Notes: generated by a model from the letters alone, not told the origin. Positions 1 through 9,799 are shown, numbered from the stretch's first letter. The stretch: 64,000 nt of DNA from Nannocystis pusilla (GCF_026626665.1 NZ_JAPNKE010000002.1:7665168-7729167), one strand, 5' to 3'. Program-made: numbers and translations.

Positions 1-357
1 CGTCTGTGGGAGCTCGGCCAGGCCTGCTGGTATCGCCAGGTCGGCTGGGCCAAGGAGCTCGCGGAGGAGCTCACCAAACTCGACGCCGCGCTGGGAGCCC
101 CGCCCGACCTCGACCTCGCCGAGCACCTGTACCGCCCGTCGGTCGCCCACGAAGTCATGCCCGACGAGGACGACTCGTTCGACACCACCCGCATCCGCGT
201 CGACGGCGTGGTCGTCCGCTTCGTGCGCGGCGGCTTCGAGCTGCAGATGACCGTCGAGGGCGAGCTGCCCGAATCGACGGTCGACGCGATCGCCGAGGAG
301 CTGCGCGACAAGCTGGCGACCCTCGAGCAGACGTCGTACACACTGAACACGCTGTGA
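1..357 (+). CDS. C-terminal fragment of an unrecognised protein
   Basis: The open frame enters from the left edge and ends at a TGA at 355-357, so 118 residues are visible and the start lies outside the window. The visible part begins with an amphipathic stretch containing Trp and Lys-Glu repeats. An acidic linker (DEDDSFD) follows, then a short alternating region that could be a small alpha/beta unit (residues about 56-118). No signal peptide, membrane helix or catalytic motif is seen. Codon use is strongly G/C at third positions, which supports real coding. I do not recognise the family. The next gene starts 184 bases downstream on the same strand, so an operon link cannot be judged. Confidence 0.6.
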   Translation, partial: RLWELGQACWYRQVGWAKELAEELTKLDAALGAPPDLDLAEHLYRPSVAHEVMPDEDDSFDTTRIRVDGVVVRFVRGGFELQMTVEGELPESTVDAIAEELRDKLATLEQTSYTLNTL

Positions 358-541
358 GGTCGGCGCCCGCGGGGTGTCGACCATCGTCCGACATCCTGGC
401 CGGGGCCCGCTGAAACGCGTCGCGCACTTCGTCCGTGACGGCGTTCGCGTGGCCCGAAATTGTTGCCCGGCATGACCGGATGCGCCGCGGACACGCACTA
501 CCGCTCGAGGTCGCGTTCGTCTCGCCGGCCATGCATCCGTC

Positions 542-1108
542 ATGACCTCGCCTCGAAGCTCTCCCACCACCAACGCCAGCGCCTGGCAGGCGCTGCGCGA
601 TTACCTGGCGGAAGCGTACAGCAATCAGGACATGCGGCTCCTGCTCGAGCTGACCTTGCTCGCCGAGGCCGGGTCGCGGCTGCCTGACGAGCGGGTCTCG
701 CCGCAGGAGTACGCCAACACCCTGTGCGGCCTCATTCAGCGCCACTCCGGTTACCCGCTGCCCGAGTTTTGGAAGCAGCTGGCCGACGACCGCCCCTTGC
801 GCGCCCCCGAGATCTACAAGCTGCGCGCGATCTTCGAGGCGGCGATGGCCGCGTCCGGTCGTCCGCCGCCGCCGCCGCCGAGGCCGGCCCGACGCGGGCA
901 GTTCACCGTCCCGCCGCTCCTCACCGCCGCGCTGATCACCGCCATCGGCGTCGCCGGCACCTACTGCGCGCTCGCCCGCACCGACAACCCCGACCTCGGC
1001 AAGCCCGGGATCGAGTGCAACGACGGCACGCCCTCGGCGACCTGTACGGAGCCCCGCTCCGGCTGCTGCTCGCGTCACGGCGGCATCAAGCGCGTCGAGC
1101 CGAAGTGA
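542..1108 (+). CDS. Membrane protein with a possible effector-associated (EAD-like) helical domain
   Basis: The protein has 188 residues. Residues about 14-101 form an all-helical block with the spacing of effector-associated, death-fold-like adaptor domains: a WxxLRDYL start, a long Leu-rich helix, then FWxxL before a conserved RP. In bacterial conflict systems such domains recruit partner proteins. A Pro run follows (about 108-114), then one membrane helix (about 121-144). The exposed tail has four Cys residues (160, 168, 175, 176). The expected topology is a cytosolic adaptor domain with a short external Cys-containing tail. The EAD assignment is a resemblance judged by eye, not a firm family call. 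The downstream membrane genes begin 70 bases later on the same strand and may be co-transcribed. Confidence 0.55.
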   Translation: MTSPRSSPTTNASAWQALRDYLAEAYSNQDMRLLLELTLLAEAGSRLPDERVSPQEYANTLCGLIQRHSGYPLPEFWKQLADDRPLRAPEIYKLRAIFEAAMAASGRPPPPPPRPARRGQFTVPPLLTAALITAIGVAGTYCALARTDNPDLGKPGIECNDGTPSATCTEPRSGCCSRHGGIKRVEPK

Positions 1109-1178
1109 CCGCGCGAGCCCTTCGCGACGCGTTCACGGCCCCGTTCATCCCCTCGTTCTCCCAGGACTCGACGTCTCC

Positions 1179-1748
1179 ATGCACGATCACGACCACGCGG
1201 CCACCCTCTCGCTCGGCGGTCCGAACGGCATCCGCATCCACCAGGCCACACTCGAGCGGCGAGAGCCCGTCCCGCAGGCGCGCCTCGCCGACGCGCGCAC
1301 GCGCGGGCTGGTCCAGCGCGGCCTGGCGACGCACGGCCGGCTCGTCGTGATCGCGGTGGCCGTGCTCGGCAGCGTCGTCCTGCTGTCGTGGATCGGCCTC
1401 GTCAGCAGCTTGTCGCTGCCGGGTCTGTTGTATCTACCGGGAATTGCGATCGCCGCCGCCCTGTGGGTCGCCGCCGGCGTGATCCACGTGCTCTCGCGCG
1501 GCAGCCAGCGCTCCCTCGACGCGGCGCGCGAGCAGCAGATCCTCGCCCTCGGCGCGCGCGTGCGCGGCCCGCTGACGGTCGCCGACGTCGCCCACGCGCT
1601 GCGCCTCTCGCTGGCCGAGGCCGAGGCCGCGCTCACCGAGATGAGCCGCAGCGGCCACGTCCACGCCGACGTCGACCTCGACACCGGCCACCTCCAGTTC
1701 TCTCTCGCCGTCCGCCCCGCATCCCTCGCTCAGGACCACCGCCCATGA
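1179..1748 (+). CDS. Two-helix membrane protein with a C-terminal winged-helix-like domain
   Basis: The protein has 189 residues. A His/Asp-rich N-terminus (HDHDH, residues 2-6) precedes two membrane helices at about 54-76 and 80-106. The cytosolic C-terminus (about 112-178) has three helices and a beta hairpin. Its pattern (LTVADVAHALRLSLAEAEAAL, then SGHVHADVD, then a hairpin) resembles a winged helix of the kind that judges transcription state or binds partners. The stop codon overlaps the start of the TM2-domain gene by four bases (ATGA, 1745-1748). This is direct evidence for translational coupling, so the two proteins probably work together in the membrane. No function can be named. Confidence 0.75.
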   Translation: MHDHDHAATLSLGGPNGIRIHQATLERREPVPQARLADARTRGLVQRGLATHGRLVVIAVAVLGSVVLLSWIGLVSSLSLPGLLYLPGIAIAAALWVAAGVIHVLSRGSQRSLDAAREQQILALGARVRGPLTVADVAHALRLSLAEAEAALTEMSRSGHVHADVDLDTGHLQFSLAVRPASLAQDHRP

Positions 1749-2248
1749 ATCAGCCATCGCTCCTCCCGCCTCCGCGCTCGCACGCCGCACCGCTCGCCAC
1801 CCCGCCGATGTTCGACCCCGCGTGGGCCAGCGGCGCGGTCCAGCCGGGCGCCGGTCACCAGCCGCAGTTCTATCCCCCGCCCGGTCACCCGCAGGCCGTC
1901 GTCGGCGGACCGATGCCGATGCAAGCCGCGCCGTACCCCGGCCAGGCCTACCCGCAGCCGATCAACATCGTCGTGCAGAACACCAACACGATGACCCAGG
2001 GCCCGACCGCCGGCGCGCTGGTGCGGGTCGCCGACCGCAACAAGTGGGTCGCCGCGCTCCTCGCCTTCTTCCTCGGCGGGCTCGGCGTGCACAAGTTCTA
2101 CCTCGGCCAGACCGGCATGGGCATCGCCTATCTGCTGTTCTGTTGGACCTTCATCCCCGTGGTCATCAGCATGATCGAGACGATCATGCTGGTGCTGTCC
2201 AGCGAGCGCGAGTTCGACGTGCGCTTCAACTCGCAGCTGGCCCGCTAG
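1745..2248 (+). CDS. TM2-domain membrane protein
   Basis: The protein has 167 residues. The N-terminal 90 residues are Pro/Ala/Gln/Tyr-rich and look disordered. Residues about 98-152 form the TM2 domain: NKWVAALLAFFLGGLGVHKF is the classic first helix with its Gly-His-Lys-Phe-Tyr turn, followed by LGQTGMG and a second helix. TM2 proteins are small two-helix membrane proteins of poorly defined role. The start ATG overlaps the preceding stop by four bases, giving a coupled pair with the two-helix winged-helix-like protein. The polar low-complexity head probably lies in the cytoplasm. Family membership is firm and cellular role is unknown. Confidence 0.85.
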   Translation: MNQPSLLPPPRSHAAPLATPPMFDPAWASGAVQPGAGHQPQFYPPPGHPQAVVGGPMPMQAAPYPGQAYPQPINIVVQNTNTMTQGPTAGALVRVADRNKWVAALLAFFLGGLGVHKFYLGQTGMGIAYLLFCWTFIPVVISMIETIMLVLSSEREFDVRFNSQLAR

Positions 2249-2333
2249 TCGTCGCCCTCCTGCGAGGTGTGGCGGCGACACCGTAGAAAGCCCGAGCACG
2301 ACAGCGACGGGATCACTTGTTACCGTCGCATGC

Positions 2334-4483
2334 GTGGCCGACCCCATCCGCGTCTCTCGAGCAGTCCTGTTCGTCGCGCTCGTCTGCGCCTGCACGCAGC
2401 CGCGAGAGCGCCCGGCCGCCGCCGAGGTCGCGCCGGCCGTCGCGCCTCCGCCGGCGGAGCCATCGCCGCCGGCCGACGATCCCGCCGCTGCCGATCGCGT
2501 GCGCGACCTGGCGCTCGTCTTCGATCCCGAGGCGTGCGTCGCCGAGGGCGAGACGCTGCTGCGTGCGCACCCGAACGACAGCCGGCTGCGCGCGTGGACC
2601 CTCGCCTGCGTGGCCGACAGCGGCCGGCGACTCGAGGCCGAGGCCCTCGCCGAGCAGCTGCGGACCGAGCGGCCCGACGATCCCTGGGCGGAGTTCGCCC
2701 GCGTCGCCGTCGGGCTCGTCGATCCAGAAAACCCGGACCGGGGCGCGCTGCTCGCCGCCGAGGCCCTCACGACCCGGCTGGACAATCACCCCGACATCCT
2801 CCGCCTGCGCGCGCGGCCTCCTCGGCTTCGAGCGCACCGACGACGCGATGGCGCTGGCGGACGCGCACCCCGAGGTGCTGCAGCCGGCGCGCGCGCGGGC
2901 TGCTGCAGCGCAGTCAGGTCGCGCGCGACCAGCTCCCCGCGGCCCTCGCCGAGGTCGAGAAGGTCCATGGCGTCGCCGCGATCGAGGTGGCCCTCGCCAC
3001 CGCGCAGGCGCTCGCCCAGGCCGAGCGCCCCGCCGACGCGCTGACGTGGATCGCCAGGGCCGTCGAGGCCTCGCCGGGCTCGGTGCGACTGCACCAGCAG
3101 CGGTGGAAGCTGCTGCGCGGCGCGCCCGAGCGCAGCGACGACGAGCGACGCGCGGCGATCGTGCAGGACATCGACGCCTTGCTCGCGCTGCGCGGGCAGC
3201 AGCCGTCAACCCTGCTGGCGGCCGCCGACGCGCTCCGCGAGCACGGCCAGGCCCAGCGCGCCGACGACCTCGAGCGCCGGATCGCCGGCGAGTTCGACGG
3301 CAGCCCCGCGCACGAGCTGCTGCTGTACCGAAAGATCACCGCCGGGCTCGGCCCCGACGGCAAACCGAAGCCCGAGCAGCGGCCCGTGATCGACGCCTTC
3401 CTCGCGCGCCCGCAGCTGCACGATCCGTCGCTGCGCGAGGAGGTCGGCCGCCTGCGCTTCGAGCTCCTGCGCGCCGACCCGGCCACCCCCGCCGACGAGC
3501 TGCTCGCGGCGATCGAGTTCACGCGCATCGCCGGCCGCATCGACCTCAACACCCCGTACTCGCACGGGCCGATCGCGCTGGCCGAACGCGGCGTCCACCT
3601 GGAGCGCGCCGAGGCGCTGGTGCGCGAGGGGCCCGCCGCGTTCGACCGACTCGTCGCCGAGCTCGCGGCCGCCGGGATGCCCGACGAGATGCGCGACATC
3701 ATCCGGCGCGACATGCTCGGCGTGAACTACGACGCGCTCGGCGTGGTGCTCCTCGCCACCGGTCGATCCGCCGAGGCCGAGGCCGCGCTCCTGCGATCGC
3801 AGGAGGTGAGCCCCGGCTACCCCGAGAGCCTCGCGCGCCTGGCCGCCCTCGCGCGCGGGCGCGGCGACATGGACGCCGCCGAGGGCTACCTCGCCGCCGG
3901 CTTCGAGCTGGAGCTCTTCCAGCGCGAAAATCCGTGCAAGCGGATGCTCGCGCAGATCTACCGCGAGGAGCACGGCGACCTCCGAGGTTATGAAAAGTAC
4001 CTCGACAAGATCCGCGCGCGCGCCAGGGAGCTCCGGCGCGCCAGGGTGATCGCCGCCCGGGCCGCCTCCCCCGCGCCTGCGCCGGCCTTCGCGCTCGAGC
4101 GCCTCGACGGCGCCGAGATCACCAACGAGTCGCTGCGCGGCAAGATCGCGGTGATCAAGTTCTGGTTCACGACATGCAAGCCGTGCATCGACGAGCTTCC
4201 CGAATTCGAACAGCTGATCAGGGACTACGCCCGCGACCGCGACGTCGAGATCTTGACGATCCACTTCGGCGGCGAGAAGGACGAGGTCGCCCGGTGGATG
4301 CGCGAGCACAAGCACCGCTTCCCGGTGCTGCTCGACGCCGGCTTCTGCCAGAAGGCCGGGGTCGAGATGTTCCCGACCTTCTGGGTGCTCGACCGCGAGG
4401 GCCGGCTCGCCTACACGCTGCCCGGCGCGTCCGAAAACCTGCGCGAGGAGTTCGCCTGGCGCATCGAGTCGCTGCGCGGCTGA
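2334..4483 (+). CDS. TPR-rich lipoprotein with C-terminal TlpA-like thioredoxin domain (two frame breaks)
   Basis: Translation starts at a GTG with a lipoprotein signal (hydrophobic run ending VCAC) and a Pro/Ala linker. Helical repeats of TPR type fill the middle. The last ~135 residues are a thioredoxin-fold domain of the TlpA/ResA kind with a CKPC active site (near base 4180), GKIAVIKFW before it and a MFPTFWVLD cis-Pro segment after it. Such periplasmic proteins reduce or isomerise disulfides. The reading frame changes twice, in the CG-rich runs near 2808-2816 and near 2887-2899. The middle frame supplies the missing stretch (GLLGFERTDDAMALADAHP), so one continuous protein of about 716 residues is clear. 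Both breaks are best read as one-base indels, either assembly errors or recent mutations. Confidence 0.8.
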
Positions 4484-4824
4484 GGGTCGCCGCAATCATC
4501 GCACTCGCATCGCTGCACATTCGCGGGCCGAATGTCGACAGTCGCGAATCGAAGCGCGCGTAGCTCGCGGCCCACGCCTCGCTCGTGACGCGCCCGTAAC
4601 CTCGCGCCGCCCCCGCCGCTGCGGAGAGCGCGGTCCTCGTCATCGGGGCGGCAGGCGCCCGCGAATGTGCACTGCGACGGTCGTCCGGGCGTACACGCGC
4701 GCCGCGGCCGACGAACTGTGCGTCGCTGCGCAGCATCGCTCCGCGCGCGCGGATCCGTGCGCGGGGATCTTCTTAGGCCATAGGCGCATGTGTGCAGTCG
4801 GATGCCGTCGCGGAAGGCCCCGTG
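4484..4824. other. Intergenic region upstream of vgrG
   Basis: No convincing gene is seen here. The region holds an inverted repeat ATTCG-CGGGC-CGAAT at 4519-4533, with a related ATTCGCG/CGCGAAT pairing that extends to about 4548. The rest is ordinary GC-rich sequence. Forward starts before 4881 would extend vgrG with residues unlike any VgrG start. Confidence 0.5.
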
Positions 4825-4854
4825 TTGACGGGCTCTCGCCGCTGCACCTATCTT
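4825..4854 (+). promoter_or_regulatory. Candidate sigma-70-type promoter for vgrG
   Basis: TTGACG at 4825-4830 and TATCTT at 4849-4854 are separated by 18 bases and end 26 bases before the vgrG ATG at 4881. The match is seen in sequence; its use is inferred. Confidence 0.4.
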
Positions 4855-4880
4855 GCGAAACGAGGGCCCGGCCCCTACGG

Positions 4881-7022
4881 ATGGCTGTCGACGTTTCCAA
4901 TCCTTCTTCGGTTTTGCAGTCGAGCGACGCGATCTTCACCCTCGACGTCGGCGGCGCCTCGCTGCGGGTGGTTCGCTTCACCGGGCGCGAGGCCATCTCG
5001 AGTCCGTTCGAGTTCGCGATCGAGGTCGCCGCCGTCGACCTCGACACCGAGGGCATGCTCGGGCAGTCGGCGCTGCTGACGATCGAGGGCGCCGAGAGCC
5101 CGCGCCACGTCCACGGCATCATCTACGACGCCGAGTACATCGGGCACACCCGCGAGTTCGACCTCTACGCGTTGAAGCTCGGCCCCTCGGCGCACCTCCT
5201 GCTGCACCGCAGCGACTGCCGGATCTTCCAGGACAAGACCACCCAGCAGATCGTCAGCGAGGTGCTGACGAAGGCCGGCGTGGCGAAGGACCGGTTCCGC
5301 TTCGCGCTGTCGGCCAAGTACGAGCCGCGCAACTACTGCGTGCAATACCGAGAGACCGACCTCGCGTTCGTCAGCCGCCTGCTCGAAGAGGACGGCATCT
5401 GCTACTGGTTCGAGCACGACGAGAGCCGCCACGTCTGGGTGATGGCCGACAGCAGCCAGGCCCACCCCGCGATCGGCGGCAGCTCGACGGTGTGGTTCAA
5501 CCCGCCCGACGGCGCCGTCCAGGATCGCGAGCACATCAAGGAGTTCCGGTTCGGCGGACGGATCCGGACCGGCACTGTCTCGCTGCGCGACAAGAACCTC
5601 CACAAGCCCGACCAGGCCATGGAGGTCAAGGAGACCGGCAAGGCCAAGCCCGAGCTCGAGGTCTACGACTTCCCCGGCGAGTACCAGGACCCCGGCCGCG
5701 CCGGCCCCAACGAGGGCGCCGTGCTGGCGAAGATCCGCCTCGAGGAGCTGCAGGCGACCCGGCGCAAGGGCAGCGGCGACAGCGACTGCCCGCGGCTGAC
5801 CCCCGGGCACACGATGACGCTCGCCAGTCACCCGCAGCAGGAGCTCAACACGCAGTACCGGATCACCGAGGTCCACCACCGCGGCGAGCAGCAGCAGGTG
5901 CTCGACCACGACGGCCAGAAGGCGAGCTCGTACGACAACAGCTTCGGCGTCACCGAGCTCAAGGTCCCGTACCGCCCGGCCCGCGTGACGCCGCGACCGG
6001 TGATGCGCGGCCTGCAGTCGGCGGTCGTCACCGGCCCCGAGGGCGAGGAGGTCCACGTCGACAAGTACGGGCGCGTGCGGGTCCAGTTCCACTGGGACCG
6101 CGAGGGCAAGTTCGACGAGACCAGCACCTGCTGGGTGCGCGTCAGCCAGCTGTGGGCCGGCAACGGCTGGGGCGCGATGTTCATCCCGCGCATCGGCCAC
6201 GAGGTCCTGGTCGACTTCCTCGAGGGCGACCCGGACCGGCCGATCATCACCGGCCGCATCTACCACGGGCAGAACGAGGTGCCGTACCCGCTGCCCGAGC
6301 AGAAGACCAAGAGCACCATCAAGTCCGACAGCTCGCTCGGCGGCGGCGGTTACAACGAGTTCCGCTTCGAGGACAAGAAGAAGGAGGAGCAGATCTTCCT
6401 CCACGCCGAGCGCAACATCGACGTGCGCGTCAACAACGACGCCTTCTCGACGGTGTGGAACAACTCGCACGTGACCGTCGGCCACGAAGAGGGCGGCAAG
6501 GCCGGCGACAGCTTCGTCCAGCTGTTCCACGACCATCACCTGACGATCCACCGCCACACCAAGGCCCACCTCGGCGGCGACGTCGAGCTGCTGGTCGGCG
6601 GCATCGACGGCGTCGGCCGCGTCGACATGCACCTGCTCGGCGACAAGCTCGAGCTCATCGACGGCGACCGCAACGAGCACACCCGCAAGAACACGCTCGA
6701 GAAGGTCGACGGCCACGTCTCGCGGATCGTCGACGGCAACGAGCAGACGACCATCGGCGGCCGCCTGGCGATCGAGGCGGCCGACGAGATCCACCTGCGC
6801 TCCTCCAAGATCGTCCTCGACGCCGGCAGCGCGCTGACGATCCAGGGCCCCGGCGGGTTCATCACCATCAATTCCGGCGGCATCTACATCAAGGGCAACA
6901 TGGTCTACATCAACAGCGCCGGCGCCCCGGTGCGCGGGACCGACGCCGCGCCGAACACCGCGCGCGACGCCAACGACGCCGCGCCGACCGCCGCGACGCC
7001 GTCCGAGCGCGGCTCGAAGTGA
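4881..7022 (+). CDS. vgrG: Type VI secretion spike protein VgrG
   Basis: The 713-residue protein forms the trimeric tip of the type VI secretion needle. Residues 1 to about 370 match the gp27-like base: FxLxVGGASLRVVRF at the start, then PFEFAIEV, YCVQYRETD and FVSRLLEEDGICYWFEH. Residues about 384-465 are the gp5 OB-fold, with GRVRVQFHWDREGK, TCWVRVSQ, WGAMFIPRIGHEVLVDF and DRPIITGRIYHG. The rest is the beta-helical needle with repeating short strands. There is no folded C-terminal effector extension, only an Ala/Thr/Asp-rich tail of about 30 residues. ATG 4881 was chosen because the conserved start follows it and a promoter precedes it. The M23 peptidase gene lies 28 bases downstream, and the PAAR and adaptor genes face it from the other strand. 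Confidence 0.97.
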   Translation: MAVDVSNPSSVLQSSDAIFTLDVGGASLRVVRFTGREAISSPFEFAIEVAAVDLDTEGMLGQSALLTIEGAESPRHVHGIIYDAEYIGHTREFDLYALKLGPSAHLLLHRSDCRIFQDKTTQQIVSEVLTKAGVAKDRFRFALSAKYEPRNYCVQYRETDLAFVSRLLEEDGICYWFEHDESRHVWVMADSSQAHPAIGGSSTVWFNPPDGAVQDREHIKEFRFGGRIRTGTVSLRDKNLHKPDQAMEVKETGKAKPELEVYDFPGEYQDPGRAGPNEGAVLAKIRLEELQATRRKGSGDSDCPRLTPGHTMTLASHPQQELNTQYRITEVHHRGEQQQVLDHDGQKASSYDNSFGVTELKVPYRPARVTPRPVMRGLQSAVVTGPEGEEVHVDKYGRVRVQFHWDREGKFDETSTCWVRVSQLWAGNGWGAMFIPRIGHEVLVDFLEGDPDRPIITGRIYHGQNEVPYPLPEQKTKSTIKSDSSLGGGGYNEFRFEDKKKEEQIFLHAERNIDVRVNNDAFSTVWNNSHVTVGHEEGGKAGDSFVQLFHDHHLTIHRHTKAHLGGDVELLVGGIDGVGRVDMHLLGDKLELIDGDRNEHTRKNTLEKVDGHVSRIVDGNEQTTIGGRLAIEAADEIHLRSSKIVLDAGSALTIQGPGGFITINSGGIYIKGNMVYINSAGAPVRGTDAAPNTARDANDAAPTAATPSERGSK

Positions 7023-7050
7023 TGCGGGGCCCGCCGCCGCGAGGAGGACG

Positions 7051-8126
7051 ATGCCGACCTACAACCCGGGCTCCCCGTACCGCCTGACGAGCCGGTGGAA
7101 CCCGGCGCGCAAGCACCCGACGAGCGGCAAGGTCCAGCCGCACCGCGGCGACGATTGGGGCGCCCCCGAAGGTACCCCCATTCCCGCCGCGGCCGACGGC
7201 TCGGTGGTGTTCAACGGGTGGGTCGGCGGCTACGGCAACACGATCGTGCTCGAGCATACGATCCGCGGCCAGACGGTCCACACGCTCTACGGCCACATGA
7301 ACGTCGCCTCGCCGCTGGCCGTCGGCACGCAGGTGACCGCGCGCCAGACCGTCGGCACCGTCGGCATGACCGGCGGCGTCAGCTCCGGCAACCACCTGCA
7401 CTTCGAGGTCATGCCCGGCGGCACGCCCGGGCGGCCCAACCTCGCGCGCGGCCACTCGACGGTCGACCCGCACACCTTCGACTTCCCCGACGGCGGCGGC
7501 GGTCAGCCGGCCGAGACCGGCGGCGGTCCGTGGTCCTACCCGTTCGAGGGCAACGAGAACCAGAAGGCCAACGAGGGCACCTTCCTCGGCGTGCTCGGCG
7601 GCCAGGAAGGCGCGCTCGCGCGGACCGACGACGGCTTCTACCCGATCGGCGGCAACAGCCTGTGGCACGGCGGGATCCACTTCGACGAGCACAGCAAGGC
7701 CACCCTCGACCAGGAGAAGGGCGTCCGCTGCATCCGCGAGGGCGAGATCGTCGCCTATCGCGTCGACAAAGAGTACCCCCACGTCGAGTTCCCGAACGGC
7801 GCGCGCGCCCTCTTCTCGCGCGGCTTCGTCCTCGTCCGCCATCGCCTCGAGATCCCCGACGGCGAGCCCGACAAGCGGCCCAAGCTGGTGTTCTACAGCC
7901 TGTACATGCACCAATGGACTTCAAGGCCTACAAGGACGACTCGAAGCTGACCCGGCCCGAGCACTGGAGCTCGCCCGATCGCTTCCGCGTCGGCGACAAG
8001 GCCAAAGACCGCCAGGAGCCCGGCGCCGGGCCGCCGATCACCGGCGAGCTCGAGGGCATCTGCGGCGAGGACGGCACCTGCAACACGGTGCCGATCCCGC
8101 TGCCGCGGCCGCGCCCCGTGTCGTGA
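7051..8126 (+). CDS. M23-family metallopeptidase, probable VgrG-linked peptidoglycan-cleaving effector (one frame break)
   Basis: A strong ribosome site (GAGGAGG) precedes ATG 7051, 28 bases after vgrG, so the pair is an operon. The N-terminal domain is an M23 (LytM-type) endopeptidase: HRGDDWG gives zinc ligands H31 and D35, GHM gives H82, and NHLHFE gives H115/H117. The fold opens directly without a signal peptide, as expected for a secretion-system cargo. A second region (about 150-350) is unrecognised. The frame breaks near 7910, where YSLYMH is followed in another frame by MDFKAYKDDSKLTRPEHW and a Pro-rich end at 8126. One missing base there restores a protein of about 358 residues. Effector role is inferred from context; peptidase family from motifs. 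Confidence 0.85.
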
Positions 8127-8145
8127 TCGCGGCGGGCGACCCCGA

Positions 8146-8165
8146 CGAATCACCGCAGTGATTCG
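8146..8165. terminator. Bidirectional hairpin between convergent genes
   Basis: CGAATCAC-CGCA-GTGATTCG is a perfect 8-bp stem with a 4-base loop. It lies between the convergent M23 gene (stop 8126) and the minus-strand gene ending at 8186. There is no long T tract. Confidence 0.55.
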
Positions 8166-8185
8166 CGGCTACGACGAGAACGAGG

Positions 8186-8674
8186 TCAGCCGCTTCTGCC
8201 CGGCGCGGCCGGGCATGGCGTGACCGGATCTTCGACGCCCGCGCGCTCGTCGAACGGCGGCGCCTCGCCGCTCGACAGCGCCGCCGCGGCCTCCTTCTGC
8301 GCCGGATCGGCCTCCTCCTCGGGGGCCTGCGCCAGCCGCTCCGAGGCCATCGCGCCGAGCTGCTCGAGCCGCGCCGAGATGTTGGCCGGCGTCGCGAGGT
8401 CGAGGACCTGCGTCATCCACCCGGGCTCGCCCTCCTTCACGTCGCGGACGAGGCACAGCAGCTCGATCAGCCGGCACACATCCTTCTCCTTGACGATCCC
8501 GTGCAGCGCCGCGCTGCCGAGGCCCTTCTCGATCATCGCCGTCACCCCCTGGCCCCCGAGCGCCGCGCTGAGCAGCGGGAAGCGCTCGCCGAGGTGGGCC
8601 ACCATCCGCTCCTGAAACCCGCGGACGCTGCGCTGGCGGAAGTCGTCCATCTGTTCGCGCGTGATCTTCAGCAT
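8186..8674 (-). CDS. Small T6SS-cargo-linked protein, unknown function
   Basis: The 162-residue soluble protein begins MLKITREQMDDFRQRSVRGF, a start I associate with short proteins encoded beside DUF4123/PAAR genes in type VI cargo clusters. The first 110 residues are helical, with conserved-looking HLGERFP, GLGSAALHGIVKEKD and IELLCLV segments. The last 50 residues are acidic, Ala/Pro-rich and probably disordered. It starts 4 bases after the adaptor gene ends (8679), so it is the third gene of the minus-strand unit PAAR-toxin, adaptor, this gene. It could be a chaperone, an accessory adaptor or a second immunity protein. The sequence does not decide between these. Confidence 0.75.
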   Translation of the reverse strand: MLKITREQMDDFRQRSVRGFQERMVAHLGERFPLLSAALGGQGVTAMIEKGLGSAALHGIVKEKDVCRLIELLCLVRDVKEGEPGWMTQVLDLATPANISARLEQLGAMASERLAQAPEEEADPAQKEAAAALSSGEAPPFDERAGVEDPVTPCPAAPGRSG

Positions 8675-8678
8675 GGCT

Positions 8679-9799
8679 TCACATCGAGAAGGTCTGCAGG
8701 GCCGCGGTGTCCGGCCGCTCGAACACGATCCGGTCGATGCCGGCGAGGAACTCCTTGCGCTGCTCGGGCGTGATCGTGGCCGCGAACGCGTGCATCACCC
8801 GCGGGTCGTAGTAGCGGAAGAACAGCCGGTGCGCCTCGCCCTCGGCCTCGACCATGAGGAACTGACGGAAGTGCCGGCGCACCGCCACGAATTCGCGGGC
8901 GCTCTCGACGTAGATCCCCCACGCGTCGCCCCAGCCCTCCTCGACCAGCCGCTGCAGCAGCCCCGAGTCGGCGCGCAGCTGGACCAGGTACGGCGCGACG
9001 TCGTCGTAGGCCCGCCCCTGCTCGCCGTCGTACAGCGACGCGTAGGCGTCGACGCTCTCCTCGAGCAATTGCAGCGCGCGGTCGGAGCGAGCGGCGTCGA
9101 CGATCGCGTACAGCCGACCGACCTTGCTGCGCGGCTGCAGCTCGGCGAGCGCGGCCTTGGCAGCGTCGCTCGGCTTCACCGGCCCGGGCGGTGGGCTGTA
9201 GTCCTCGACGAGGAAGCGGAAGGTGGTCGCGCCGGCGGTCATCCACCCGCGATGCGCCAGCTCGCCGTGCCAGGCCGGCTCACCGTTGATGGTGAGCCGG
9301 TGCGGATCGATCGCCTGCACCTGGGCGCACACGCCGTCCCAGAGGATCTGGAATGCGGCGACCCTGCCGCGTCGGCTTCGACCACGAAGTCGGCCTTCGC
9401 GGTGCCGACGGTGCGCGGCACCCCGGGCTCCAGCACCAGCTTGTGCCACGCCTCGCGGCCCGACCACACCTGCAGCACCCCGCGGCGCCGCACCGGCGGC
9501 CCCGGCGGCAACAAGGGGTAGCGCTTGAACGTGTAGTCGAGCTCCTGCAGCTGATCGGCGTAGCGCGGATCGGTCTCCTCGAATTCGCGCGCGGCGATGA
9601 GACCGATGTCGATCCGCGCGCGGTCGTCCTCGTGCGGGACGCGGCCGCGCGCGGTGGTGCGGGCCAGGAGCTCGAGCTGGTCGGCGATCCGCCGCAGCGT
9701 CGCCGACTGCGACGGGTCGAGCGCCTGCGTGCGCGCCCGGGCCTCGCCCAGGACCTGGGCGAAGGCGTCGCGCGAGACGATCCGCATGAGGTCGGCCAT
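8679..9799 (-). CDS. Tsi6-like domain + FHA-like domain + DUF4123 adaptor (Tap) fusion (one frame break)
   Basis: Three parts are visible. Residues 1 to about 95 are helical and resemble Tsi6-type immunity proteins; the stretch GLIAAREFEETDPRYADQL matches the signature I know from Pseudomonas Tsi6 (AxKEFDETDP). Residues about 108-215 look like an FHA-type domain (VLEPGVPRTVG, DFVVEAD, ILWDG, LTINGE, HRGWMTAGATTF). The C-terminal part is a DUF4123 adaptor (YAIVDAARSD, APYLVQL, WGIYV, VRRHFRQFLMVEAEG, VFFRYYDPR-like). DUF4123 proteins load effectors onto VgrG. The frame shifts near 9362 inside the FHA part, and both halves are needed for the complete domain. The gene starts 7 bases after the PAAR-toxin stop. 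A natural immunity/adaptor fusion, or two genes merged by an indel, are both possible. Confidence 0.8.

Noticed and set aside
4875..6794. 639-codon open frame on the minus strand across vgrG
   Set aside because: It is the antisense of a well-conserved VgrG; residues are Val/Leu/Ala/Asp-rich with no domain. Long antisense frames are expected at this GC content.
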